A stretch of 64,000 nt of DNA from Euglena gracilis (taxonomy: Eukaryota; Euglenida; Euglenophyceae; Euglenales), in assembly GCA_039621445.1 (NCBI GenBank), contig CP154956.1, forward strand, positions 72,538,914 through 72,602,913, read 5' to 3'. This document shows positions 9,302 through 18,867 of the stretch, piece by piece. The notes beneath the pieces were generated by a model. It did not search any database, was not told the DNA's origin, and worked only from the letters and a program-made list of their open reading frames with translations. Positions within the stretch are counted from its first letter, which is position 1. Every line of letters begins with the position of its first letter. The translations under genes and the position numbers were made by a program.

Positions 9302-10910
9302 ATGGACAGATCATCAGTAACTCCTCGCCAAGTTTTTTTGGAGCCAGTTGAGTTGCCATTTGCCAAGAAAGATGCTTCGTTGGAGATTTTTACAGAATCA
9401 CAGCTGATGTCTCTGCTTGAACCTGCAGATGCAAGCTTGTTCAAATGGAAGAACCTGGCTAAATGGAAGAAGGAGGTGAGAACCCTTCTGCCACAAGAGT
9501 TTCAAAGTTGGGACCCAATTTGTATGATTGCTCTTGTGTTCTTTTTTTTTCAGTTTTGTTGTCCACAGCCAACCAGGAAACAATCGTTGACCTGAACCCA
9601 TACCTTGTTGGTGGTATCTTTGGTGGATTTAATGCCATGGCGCACAACTATCTCAGTTGCACAGTGTGGTGGAAAGGTGTGGCAAAATCAATCCCAACAC
9701 ATGTGTTTGTTCCACCCTGCCTGTCAGTCCCCTGGCGTTTCCCAATGTGGATGGCTGCATGGGCAGGCGTTTCGGCCTATTTGTTTGAATTCAGAAGAGA
9801 AGTTGAATACGAAAATCGCAAAAGCAGACTCTTGGTATGCAGCAAACCTTTTCTTTTGACCTGAGTGATCAAACATGGCTCCGTGCGGATTTCCGGTGGT
9901 CGTCCTTGCGGAGGTCGGGCCGACCTGGTCGGCCCGACCAATTTAGGTCGGGCCGACCATGGTCGGCCCGACCTGTGGAGGTCGGGCCGACCACCATTTT
10001 TTTGCACTACCCCCCCCCCGGTTCCGTGCGGATTTCTGGTGGTCGCCATCCTGGAGGTCGGGCCGACCAAAACCTAAGCCTACCTCCTCGTACTCCTTCA
10101 TTGACCGGCTTGAAAAATCTCAAGTTAGAGGACAACAGCCGGCTGTTCAGAAACGTGATAAAATTGGGCCCTACAAGGTACCAGCTTCCCCAAAGAGCCG
10201 CCCAACCAGGGTTAATACACATGGGGGGACCCTCGCTCGGCGCCTTCGGCGCCTCGCTCGGGTCCCCCCATGTTTTTAACCCTAGTTGGGCGGCTCTTTG
10301 GGTTCGCTGGGTACCTTGTAGAGACCAATCTAACAACGTTGAGCGGGAAATGTTCTGCTGTTTGGATGAGAATCGTGACCCTAACCCTACTCCTTCAAAT
10401 AACCTCATAAATTCTCTTTGGACACAGGAAAACGCCATCAGCATACTTGAGTGCTAAGTCGTTTTTGTGCAAAATTTTGCCATTATATTGAAAATCCGAT
10501 GGGGAGAGGTGTTCTTTTGCCAAAAGTGGCCCAAAATGGGCATATCCCCCCCAAGTTTTTGCATATCCACCCCCGATTGGGGGGTTCTGGAGCCATTTGG
10601 GTGGGTTTTGACTGGCGTTGAGGTGATTTGGACAAAATTTTTTTCAGGGGGGGGGGGCTTAAATCTCCAGAAAGGGGGGGGGGTAGTGCAAAAAAATGGT
10701 GGTCGGGCCGACCAGGTCGGCCCGACCTCCACAGGGGGTCATGGTCGGGCCGACCATGGTCGGCCCGACCTCCACAGCGACCACCACCGGAAATCCGCTC
10801 GGGGCCATCAAACATGACAGCTGGCAAAAGAGCCAACCGAAGACTTTGAAAAATATGCAAAAAATAGGTCATTAGCGAACTTTTGTTCGTCACAAAGGGA
10901 AAATTTTTAA
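9302..10910 (+). CDS. Unidentified protein with membrane segments; intron invaded by transposon
   Basis: Exon 1 is 9302-9475, exon 2 9577-9834 and exon 3 10,821-10,910 in the favoured model (173 codons). The ATG lies 8 nt after a CCCTTTTCAG acceptor, as in petD. Exon 2 encodes two hydrophobic stretches (LVGGIFGGFNAMAHNYLSC and MWMAAWAGVSAYLF), Trp/Pro-rich sequence between them, and a charged tail (FRREVEYENRKSR). Removing the transposon at 9877-10,806 with one 9-bp target copy leaves a 47-bp GT-AG intron, the size seen in petD, and exon 3 continues in frame as an acidic/Lys-rich tail. An alternative model ends in 10,079-10,178 plus 10,315-10,457 inside the transposon, also in frame. I do not recognise the protein. 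The first intron (101 bp, acceptor CCAACCAG) is chosen only because it keeps the frame. Confidence 0.55.
9877..10806. mobile_element. 930-bp TIR transposon inside an intron, 9-bp target duplication
   Basis: The termini GGCTCCGTGCGGATTTCCGG and (inverted) GGCCCCGAGCGGATTTCCGG match, followed by GGTCGGGCCGACC palindromes on both ends. ATCAAACAT is duplicated at 9868-9876 and 10,807-10,815. A 9-bp duplication with long TIRs is typical of Mutator-like elements; no transposase is present. A second left end starts at about 10,021, so the element is itself composite. The interior (10,061-10,457) has a short open frame split by a hairpin element. Confidence 0.8.
10182..10309. mobile_element. Hairpin insertion with CAG...CTG ends (nonconventional-intron-like)
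   Basis: The 128-bp sequence is an almost complete foldback: CAGC-x3-CCCAAAGAGCCGCCCAAC on the left, its reverse complement on the right, and a GGCGCC-TTCG-GGCGCC-type tip at about 10,240-10,254. It is flanked by GGTAC on both sides (10,177-10,181 and 10,310-10,314). The reading frame on its left (KRDKIGPYK) continues in frame on its right (CRDQSNN) when the insertion is skipped. CAG at +4 to +6 and CTG at -8 to -6 of a 136-nt intron (10,179-10,314) is the arrangement described for euglenid nonconventional introns. Whether the RNA is spliced is not known. Confidence 0.65.
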
Positions 10911-11248
10911 CCTTATGCTCTCTTCGTTTTTTGCAAACAATTTTCTGTGGCAAATTGTCAGCATCACCTGTGCACGCCCTTTTTCTGTAACTGTTAAGAG
11001 GCCCGGCGCCTGTCGCGTGTTTTGTTGACATGCTTCACGCGACGGTTTTGGGTGATTTTTTTTGATCTTTTTGGGGCCACAAGACCCTGTCAACGTTTTC
11101 ATGCCCTGACGATCATGAGCAGGATTTGCACGATGATTGGGGTGTTATTTTGGTCTCCATGCGAATTCCATCCTGGCCGGCCTAACCACAGGTCGGCCTC
11201 AATTGCTTTCAGCATGGCCGACGCCCCCACCCCCCGGGTTTTTTATAC
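10911..11248. other. Region without a supported gene
   Basis: Pyrimidine tracts ending in AG (near 10,960 and 10,998) could be splice acceptors of further exons of the preceding gene, but I cannot follow a convincing protein. Confidence 0.3.
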
Positions 11249-11366
11249 ACAAATTGTGGCTGAGCCCAGATTTCAGCCTGAAAACGTGTTCTTCAGCCAG
11301 GGGGCCCCCGAAGGGGGCCCCCTGAACACGTTTTCAGGCTGAAATCTGGGCTTAGCCACAATTTGT
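11249..11366. repeat. Long palindrome P1, copy 1
   Basis: ACAAATTGTGGCTGAGCCCA... folds back almost perfectly over 118 bp around GGGGGCCCCCGAAGGGGGCC (CGAA loop). Copy 2 is at 20,797-20,914; half copies are at about 13,085-13,165 and 18,868-18,947. Both full copies sit immediately left of an element X. Confidence 0.85.
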
Positions 11367-11669
11367 TTAAAAACGTGTTCAGAGCCCGCCAAATGCCTGC
11401 CCTGAAATTCGTGGTCATGATTCACGCAAGGGGTCAAAAACGCGAATTTGTGAAATTCGGACCCAAAAAACGGCGCCCTCACTGAAAACGTGCCTGAACA
11501 CAGATGCCTTCACTGAAAACGTGTCATTGCCACAAATGCCCTCACTGAAAACGTGCCTGAACACAGATGCCTTCACTGAAAACATGTCATTGCCACAAAT
11601 GCCCTCACTGAAAACGTGTCACCCCCCCCCCTTTTTTCCTTTTTTTCCTTTTTCCCGCAGCCCTGCCAA

Positions 11670-12665
11670 TATGGCCAAACGCACGGCAAACTTTGTGAAT
11701 GGTCTTTTGCCACCACCCCCTAGGACGGAACTGTTCCTGGCTGCTCTCGCGGTATATATACCAGCAAGATGCCAAAAAGCCGAAGGTTGACCCCCTTCAT
11801 GAGGGGTAGATTTATCCTTGGGGGGGGGGTAGTGGGGGTCGACCATGGTCGCTCTCGGTCGCCCTCGGTCGTGGGGGGGTCGATGTCAAAATGTGCGCTA
11901 CATGCAAAATTTGCGCAACATACAAGCAAATGGCGGTACACACACAAGGGATTTTGTTATCTTAGGGCCCTGCAACAGTTGCCTACGCCGCTACATGGCA
12001 AAAAAGGTGGGGAAAAAACTCAGTAGGAATCACCCATAGCGACCGAGAGCGACCATGGTCGACCCCCACTACCCCCCCCCCAGGCCAGATCCGGGAGCCC
12101 CCCTTCATGGCACCTTGCTGGCACAGGGCAACAAAAAGAAAAAGTCCGGCTCCGTAGGTGCAGAGCTTGCTGCTGTTGCCAACTGTTTGGAGTTCGCCAA
12201 ACTGTGTCAACATCGGCAAGCCTCTTATCCTGAGCTGGATGCTTTCTTTGTTGCCTGGACGGGATGGGTGCTGGAACCCAGCCTGTTGTTCGATGAGGCG
12301 AGCGTCATCGAACAATGTGTGGCTCAACATGAGCAGCAGTCGGGAACTTTGTTCGTTTCAGGGAATCGTTCGGCAACCTCTTTTCAGACATACGTGAATG
12401 CCGTCGCTCGGGCATTCCGCAAAACAACGACCGAGGGAGTAGCGTTGCCTTCCTCAGAGCGCCAATTCCCCCACTTCAACAACTGCCTATAAAACAGGAG
12501 AAATGTGGTTTCTGTGGTGTTGCCATTCCGAAAAATCCAAATTGTGTGGAGCTGAACAAAGTTGTCTGTGACGCCTGCGGTTTGGCATATCATTTTCATT
12601 GCCAAGGTTTGCGGCGGCCACCAAAGTGTGGCTCTTTTTTGTGTAAAGCGTGTCGTGTTCCGTGA
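11670..12665 (+). pseudogene. Element X protein, copy 1: recombinase-N-like domain plus PHD finger, broken
   Basis: The frame opens with MAKRTANFVNGLL 10 nt after a long CT tract and CAG acceptor. After an NLS-like lysine-rich part interrupted by a frameshift and an inserted element, 12,110-12,492 encodes a helical domain (AKLCQHRQASYPELDAFFVA, WTGWVLEPSLLFDEAS, TSFQTYVNAVARAF) resembling the fragment at 7.6-8.2 kb. In another frame, 12,483-12,665 gives a C4HC3 PHD-type finger: CGFC, VVCDAC, YHFHC and LCKAC, with all eight ligands visible, then a stop. PHD fingers read histone tails in chromatin proteins; their role in a mobile element is unknown. No catalytic recombinase box is seen in this copy. 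Confidence 0.6.
11802..12098. mobile_element. 297-bp TIR insertion inside element X copy 1
   Basis: Copy 2 lacks this segment. It is flanked by CCCCCTTCATG at 11,791-11,801 and 12,099-12,109, an 11-bp (9-11) target duplication. Inside the ends, GGGTAGTGGGGGTCGACCAT and CATGGTCGCTCTCGGTCGC appear inverted. No ORF was found. Duplication size and TIRs suit a small Mutator-like MITE. Confidence 0.85.
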
Positions 12666-13084
12666 TGTCCGCCACTCCGTGTCGTTGTGCTCCAAGGCAA
12701 CCTAGCCTTCTGTCGTGTTGTAGAGTGCCCCCGACCCGCCGACTCACCCGTTGAGGACCACCCGGCCTCTCAACCGCATGCCGATTTTTCATGATTGCGA
12801 TTTTGCACGCCGATTTTTCTTGCTGGGGTTGCCACAGATGCCCTCACTGAAAACGTGCCTGAACACAGATGCCTTCACTGAAAACGTGTCATTGCCACAA
12901 ATGCCCTCATTGAAAACGTGCCTGAACACAGATGCCTTCACTGAAAACGTGTCATTGCCACAAATGCCCTCATTGGAAACGTGTTCATGACCACGAATTT
13001 CAGGGCAGGCATTTGGCGGGCTGAACACGTTTTTAAGAGTGACTGACTGGTTTTGGCCCGGTCACTACCCCGGTCAGTCACTCA

Positions 13085-13250
13085 ACGTGTTCAGGGGGCC
13101 CCCTTCGGGGGCCCCGTGAACACGTTTTCAGGCTGAAATCTGGGCTCCGCCACAATTTGTGTATAAAAAACGTGTTCACCCGCCAAATGCCTGCCCTGAA
13201 ATTCGTGGTCATGAACACGTTTTCCAGGAGGGCATTTGTGGCAATGACAC
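13085..13250. repeat. P1 half-palindrome plus truncated X left end
   Basis: TTCAGGGGGCCCCCTTCGGG leads into the right P1 arm, then CGCCAAATGCCTGCCCTGAA and the CACGTTTTC units of element X. It is a third, truncated X copy. Confidence 0.7.
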
Positions 13251-13259
13251 GTTTTCCAT

Positions 13260-13378
13260 TAAGTCGGGGGGTCCTGCGCCGGCTCAGGGCAAAGCCGGTG
13301 ACCCCCTACGATGGACTCAGGGGTGACAAAGCCGGTGGAGGGGGTCCACCGGCTTTGTCTTGAGTCCGGTGGACCCCC
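13260..13378. repeat. CCGGCTTTGTC / GACAAAGCCGG palindrome cluster
   Basis: Three inverted copies of GACAAAGCCGGTG with CTCAGG shoulders. They stand 3' of the PHD gene as 14,697-14,890 stands 5' of it. Confidence 0.6.
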
Positions 13379-13585
13379 CCCCAAATTTTCAACCAGCCGA
13401 AATGAATATGGTTGCAACCACATTTGGGACACTGAAACAGCAGTTGGATGGTTGTCAAGATAGCAAGAAGCTGTCAAAGCACAGGGAGGATATGAGCTGC
13501 CACCGAAAAAACCTGGTGCAGGCAAACGTCATGCCAATGGATTCTTCCAGGACAAAAAAACGGAGGCAGACAGTTGGTGGAATCC

Positions 13586-14646
13586 TCAGTGCTTGCGCTT
13601 CGCGTTCAGAACACGAGGCATGGGAGGCATCTCCCTGCCATCGCACCGAGGGCAACACCAACTGTTGCGGGGAGGGGGCATGGTGCGGCCAGCACAGTCA
13701 AGGTGCCAAAATTCGTGGCACAAATCGCGATCCATTGGGCGAAGCAAGCCTCGCTTGCCCAAAGGCAGAAAACACCGAGCACAAGGCTTTCCTTGCATGC
13801 GCTCCTCGGTGGTTTCTGTCTTCAGGACCGGGAAGGGGTTAGGAAGGTTATCCATGACGACCGAGGTGGCATCTCCCTCCGGTGCCGGCGGCGCAGCAAA
13901 GACCGCCTCCCGGTGCTCGGCCTTCTTGGCCTCCAGGTAGCGCTCCAAACTGTACTGCGAGCAAATCACCGGCTCCTGAGAAAGTTGGTGGTTAGCAATC
14001 ACATAGAAGTTGAACACATAACCTCGTCACTGGAGTTCTCATCGACGACGATGGGTTCACCACGATACAGAACAGTGCGAGGACGTTTTGCACGAGGCTG
14101 CAGCGGAACATTTTGGTATTATGAAGGAAAAAGTGTTCTTTACCTGGCGAGGTGCATCCACATCAAAGACCTCTGGTTTCAGACTTCGAAACCTCCATCT
14201 TCACACACTCCTCTTTCTTCGGTGTTCCATTTTTCACGTCAGGATCCTCCTTCTTTTCCACCTTGAGGGTAGACTATGAATGAAGTTGTGAAGCAAAACG
14301 ATTGTGGGGGGAGGCACCTTGGCCAAACCGGCAGCTGCTTGTAGCTGCACATCACTTGGCAGGGCTCTGTGGTAGCGGTCCATTGTACGTGGTACCACAC
14401 CCACAACACGAGCAGCATTATGCGCACCCATGGAGTTAACCAAGCGGGTGAAAACAGGTCGGTTTTGGGTGCTACCATCAGGCTGAGGCACAGATTGTGA
14501 GAAAATGTCCCAAAAAGGACTGTGTCCGCAGATTCCTTCTTTGGAGTGGATTCCGTGAAGTCCTTTAATTTCGCCAAAAATGCAGTTGGGGTTGGCGTGG
14601 GTCCCAAGCCAGCCTCAGCAACGACAACGGCCTGTGCCGGCATCAT
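13586..14646 (-). CDS. PHD-like zinc-finger protein, five exons, intact
   Basis: Exons on the minus strand are 14,646-14,521, 14,482-14,318, 14,273-14,193, 14,097-14,023 and 13,975-13,586; introns are 38, 44, 95 and 47 bp, all GT-AG, all phase 0. They give about 278 residues without an internal stop. The ATG is 5 nt after a CTCCCACAG acceptor. The N-terminal half holds a basic/acidic low-complexity region with an NLS-like RAKRPR and an acidic patch (DENSSDE). The C-terminus has a zinc finger with CARC, DLCHEFWHLDC and CCPRC, the spacing of a PHD finger, followed by a basic tail. It probably acts in the nucleus on chromatin or DNA. The paired CTTTGTCCTGAGTCC repeats on both sides suggest it may be cargo or the protein of a mobile element. 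The 95-bp intron is the least certain join. Confidence 0.65.
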
Positions 14647-14696
14647 CTTGGCTGTGGGAGACAGGGCACACACAACAAAAACATAATTTTCCTCAT

Positions 14697-14890
14697 TAGG
14701 GGGTCACCGGCTTTGTCCTGAGTCCGGCGGGGGGGTCACCGACTTTATATCAAGAAAGACCCCCCCTCCACCGGCTTTGTCCTGAGTCCGGGGGAGGGGG
14801 TCACCGGCTTTGTCCTTCGGACAAAGCCGGTGACCCCCTCCCCCGGACTCAGGACAAAGCCGATGGAGGGGGGGGGCTTTCTTGATATAA
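14697..14890. repeat. CTTTGTCCTGAGTCCGG palindrome cluster
   Basis: Nested inverted repeats with a GTCC-TTCG-GGAC tip near 14,812-14,822, outer arms TTTATATCAAGAAAGACCCC / inverted. It lies just upstream of the PHD gene. Confidence 0.65.
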
Positions 14891-14920
14891 AGGCATCTGT
14901 GGTCAGGCATGTTTTCCATT

Positions 14921-15060
14921 TAGGCTGTGTTTATAGCAACATGGCTTTGGTCAAAGTCTGTGTTTCTAAACACAGACTTTGGCATGCCAAAGTCTGTGTT
15001 TAGAAACACAGACTTTGACCTAAGTCTGTGTTTCTAAACACGGACTCCGACCTAGAAAAC
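14921..15060. repeat. AAAGTCTGTGTTTCTAAACA palindrome
   Basis: An almost perfect palindrome centred on GGCATGCC. Its outer part (GCAACATGGCTTTGGTCAAA, about 14,936-14,955) is found inverted at about 18,110-18,155, 3.2 kb away. Confidence 0.7.
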
Positions 15061-15111
15061 CGTGTTCACAATATTTGGACCCCAAAACATCCCAATGATG
15101 CAGAAAGGAGA

Positions 15112-15515
15112 GGACACTTTTGGGGGGGGGGTCAATTTTTGGGCTTTAGCGCCTTCGGCGCCAAGAGAAATGGCCACTTTGGGGGGGGGGAAACAAATTT
15201 GCCAAAACGGCCATTGTGAGGGAGGGGACATTTTGGAGGGGGGGGGTCAATTTTTGGGCTTAGGTGCATTTGGCGCCCAGAGAAAATAACCACTTTGAGG
15301 GGGGGGAACAAATTTGCCAAAACGGCTTGTGAGGAGGGGACACTTTGGGGGGGGGGTCAATTGGACACTTTGGGTCAAGGGGACGCTTGGGGGGGGGGGG
15401 GGCTTTGGCGCCTTTGGCGCCAGAGAAAATGACAACTTTGAGGGGGGGGGAAGAAATTTGTCAAAAAATTTTGGCCACTCTGAGGGGGGGGGGGCACTTT
15501 GAGGGGGGGGGTGAG
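15112..15515 (+). repeat. Tandem repeat, about 120-bp unit, G-run rich
   Basis: Three to four diverged units contain GGTCAATTTTTGGGCTT, GCGCCTTCGGCGCC (or a variant), GAGAAAATGACCACTTT and AACAAATTTGCCAAAACGG separated by G8-G13 runs. Confidence 0.75.
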
Positions 15516-15719
15516 GGTGTTTTTTTTCTGTCCCAAGTGCATTCAGCGCCGAGCCTTGAAGCCGTTCTCATGAACATTGCAAAGTGCAGCTCGTAAAATG
15601 AGCTATGCAAAAGGAAGGAGACGATGTAAATCTTGTGTCATCTTTCATATGTGTTCCCCATGTTTAACGGTTCTGTTGCCACTATTTCGAAAGGATTCTA
15701 GTTCGGAATACCACAGACG

Positions 15720-17985
15720 GCGGCCAAGATCGGCTCATTGCGGGAAATTGGTGATGGACTTTTTGGTGGTCGCTAGCAACTAGTCGCTAGCGACCAAGTC
15801 TACTGACCATGGCTCGGCCACTGACCATTGGTGGTTGGGCCAACCACCAATTTTAAGTCCACCCCCCCCCTCTAAAAATTTTTTTAAGCCCCCCCTCCAA
15901 AAAATTTTCATTCAAATATGAAAGAAAATGACTCAAAACCCACCCAAATGCCTTCCAAAACCCCCATTCGGGGGTTAATTTGCAGTGTGTGCAAGGCAAG
16001 GATGGCCGAGTGGCACTCCCTAATGCACCCCGATACGCGAACTTAGTCGGCCTACGGCCTCCCCCGGGGGGGGGGGGGGCGGCAGCCCCCCCCCCAGACC
16101 CCCCCGCCCAAGGTTGGACGATTAATCTTAATCGACGGCAACGAACGATTAATGCCGATTAATCGGGGGGTGGCGAACGATTACCGAACGATTAATGCCC
16201 CCTTTGGGTTCCTAGCATTATGATGACCAACGAACGCTTCATTTCCCTTGGAAAAGAATGTTTTTTCCTTAAAAATGATTTTTTCCTTTCAGTATATTTT
16301 CCTTGCATAGCTTTGCTTTTGTTATGGCAACCTCTTGGGTGTGGCAGCATTTTAAGAGGATGAAGGATGACGTACACCATGTGGTGTGCCAAATATGTCC
16401 TCCAGAGAAAAGCAGTGGCAAGGGAGGTTAGGCAGGGGTGGGGGGGGGGCTGTGGACCCCCCCCCAGTGAAGTTCACCGGTGAACATTCACCGGGGGGGA
16501 GGGGGGGGGGTACTTTCGGCGGTGAAGTTCACCGGTGAAGTTCACTGGTCAAGGCTGGATTGAGGTTGAGGTATTGAGGTTGAGGTTGAGGTTGAGGTTT
16601 TCCAACCTCCATCTTTCCTCAATGTCACCTCAATGCCAAAATCCAAAGGAAAACGACTCAACAACAAAAAGATTTGGAAAAAAGTGTTACAAAGAGAGGC
16701 AAATTACATAGATTTTTTCAAAAAGTTGGCAATTGGTCACTTTTCTCAAGTTCAAATCACCAACCCACAATTTTTTCCTTGTTTCAACCCACGTATGTTG
16801 TAGATTGACAAACGCTGCCAAACTTGCCTTTGAGGAAGGTTTTTATAAGATGAGATGGTCCAATCGATGCTTTTTGTGAGTTCAGTTTTTTGAACTTTGG
16901 ACATTGAGGTAACATTGAGGTTGAGGTTGAGGTTGAGGTTGTTCACATTGAGGTTGAACTTTTTTTGAAATCCTCAACCTCAATCCCGCCTTGCACCGGT
17001 GAACTTCACTGTTTTGATGGTTGGGGGTGAAATTTTCATGGGTAAAGTTTTGCTCCTTTCCTCTCAAAATGGTCATTTTGAGGTTGATGCTTCATGGAAT
17101 TTTATCGAAATGGGTTAGGCAGAGGGGGGGGGAGGGGGTCCGGGACCCCCCAGTGAACTTTCAAACGGTGAACTTCACCATAGGGGGGGGGAGGGGGTCA
17201 AAATGACCAAACTCTACTGCCTGATCTCCAAGTTCAAATATCATGGCAACCACAAACATGATCAGCCTGCATAGCGACTTGCGCGCTAAGCTGGATGACC
17301 CTTCCATCCGTGCTCTGATGTCTGTGCGTATGAATATATCCCGTTTGTTTCCTAACGGGTCTCCCCCAAAAGAAAGCAACGCACAGTGACATTTCTGTGA
17401 GACAGAGCCTCCAAAATGATCACTCCCAAGTGTTTTCCTGCCTGCTTTTTCAATGGTTTCCTTGGGAAGACCGATTATTTCGATTAATCACCCCCTGGCC
17501 GAATGAACGATTAATCAAGGGGTGGCGAACGATTAATCAAAAAAATCGATTAATCAAAACAACCTTACCCCGCCCAAAATAACAAAATCCCCTTGTGTGT
17601 GCAAGGCAAAGATGGCCGAGTCGCGCTTCGTAATGAATGTAGTCTTGTGTGTGCAAGGCAAGGATGGCCCAGGCTATGATAAATGCTATGGTTTCATATA
17701 ACAGGCCCAAAGAGAATATATTACCCGAAAATTTTTGCAAATTGACCCCCGAATGGGGGTTTTGGAAGGCATTTGGGTGGGTTTTGAGTCATTTTCTTTC
17801 ATATTTGAATGAAAAATTTTTGGAGGGGGGGCTTAAAAATTTTTTAGAGGGGGGTGGACATAAAATTGGTGGTCGAGCGACTAGTCGCTCCGACCACCAA
17901 TGGTCGCTAGCGACCCTAGCGACTAGTCGCTAGCGACCACCAAAAAGTCCATCACCAATTTCTCCCTCGGGGCCGCCAAGATCTG
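15720..17985. mobile_element. Inverted-repeat-bounded block with GCGACTAGTCGC palindromes
   Basis: AATTGGTGATGGACTTTTTG plus GGTCGCTAGC palindromes at 15,745-15,850 are inverted at 17,865-17,975. The arms continue with CACCCAAATGCCTTCCAAAA (15,938) inverted near 17,755. GGC(G/C)GCCAAGATC occurs in direct orientation just outside both ends. Inner edges carry TGTGCAAGGCAAGGATGGCC at 15,988 and again near 17,600 and 17,655. No transposase is recognised. Confidence 0.55.
16000..17215. repeat. GATTAATCG, ACCGGTGAAC and TTGAGG repeats
   Basis: GATTAATCG palindromes lie at 16,115-16,190 (again at 17,465-17,560 and 19,575-19,650). Interrupted GTGAAGTTCACCGGTGAA palindromes lie at 16,465-16,545 and 16,990-17,010. 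GAGGTT hexamer tracts lie at 16,558-16,605 and 16,905-16,947. No gene is supported. Confidence 0.6.
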
Positions 17986-18221
17986 CCCGGCGGCCACATA
18001 TTCTTATTCCGAGGTTTCCGGCCGCCCCAGATCTGTGCAGCGGATCCTAATTCAGCTTCGCTTTGTCCCAAAAATCTGTGGTCAGTCTACCGTCCGTCGT
18101 CGAGGTTGAGAAACACAGAATTTGACCAAAGCCATGTTGCTTTATAAACACAGCCTTTTTTCACTGCGTCTTAAACGCAGACTCTGACCTGAGTCTGCGT
18201 TTCGAATTCTTGATATAAAGA

Positions 18222-18310
18222 CTCCGTGCGGATTTCCGGTGGTCGCCGTTGTGGTGGTCGACCGACCTGTGGTGGTCGGGCCGACCAGGTCGGGCCGACC
18301 ACCGTTTTTC
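18222..18310. repeat. Left end of the GCGGATTTCCGGTGG transposon family
   Basis: CTCCGTGCGGATTTCCGGTG followed by GGTCGGGCCGACC palindromes matches the end of the 930-bp element at 9877. No right end was found nearby; it is truncated or rearranged. Confidence 0.65.
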
Positions 18311-18654
18311 CGCAATACCCCCCCTTTTTGAACTTTTAAGCCCCCCCCCCCCCTGGTCGGTGGCTAGTCGGTGGGCATAAAAATGGTCTGTGGTGGGCCA
18401 AAATCACCCGGAAATGCATTTATGGGCAGTTCCCCCCCCCCCAGGACCCTGTCCTGTGGCGGTTCTGGGGGGGGTCCTGTTTTTTTTTCCTATTTTTGGC
18501 AGAAATTTTGCAGCACAAGTTCAGGTTATTTTGAAGTGGGTACCGCCCCCCGGTGGGTCCTGGGGGGGTCCTGGGGGGGGGGAAACTGGCCATGACTCTC
18601 ACGAGAGGCAGAAAACTCCCCCCTCCACCCCCATCCGAATTTTTTTTTAGAGTG

Positions 18655-18850
18655 GGTATTTCGCCGACTAGTCAGCCAACTGGCTCCCCCCCCCTCTCTC
18701 GCCGACTAGCTGCCAACCAGGCCGACCGACCAATTGGCGTCATCGGTCGGCCGACCAAATGGGTTGTCAGCCGACTAGTCGGCCGACTTGCCAGCCCCCC
18801 CCTCCAGCCTACCACCAATTAGTTGAAGGGTCGACCGACCAGTTGAAGGT
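18655..18850. repeat. GCCGACTAGTCGGC palindromes
   Basis: Alternating CGACTAGTC and CCGACCGACC motifs with C runs form overlapping short palindromes, akin to those at 15.76 and 17.88 kb. Confidence 0.5.
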
Positions 18851-18867
18851 TCGGTGACTGATGGTTC

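Larger units (their letters stand above)
11367..13035 (+). mobile_element. TIR element X, copy 1
   Basis: The terminal arms (GCCAAATGCCTGCCCTGAAA core) lie at 11,367-11,432 and, inverted, 12,981-13,035. Just inside are tandem units built from CACTGAAAACGTG and ATGCCNTCACTGAAAAC (11,470-11,620 and 12,835-12,980). The centre codes for the X protein. Compared with copy 2 it has a 297-bp insertion (11,802-12,098) and a one-base deletion near 11,776. Confidence 0.8.

Noticed and set aside
10179-10322. Ordinary GT-AG intron from 10,178 to TTGTAG at 10,321
   Set aside because: This join puts a stop (TAA) four codons into the next exon; the CAG/CTG-offset join or removal of the element with one GGTAC copy keeps the frame.
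11470-12980. Tandem GAAAACGTG units as a CRISPR-like array
   Set aside because: No unique spacers of constant length, no cas genes, eukaryotic context; the units are subterminal repeats of a TIR element.
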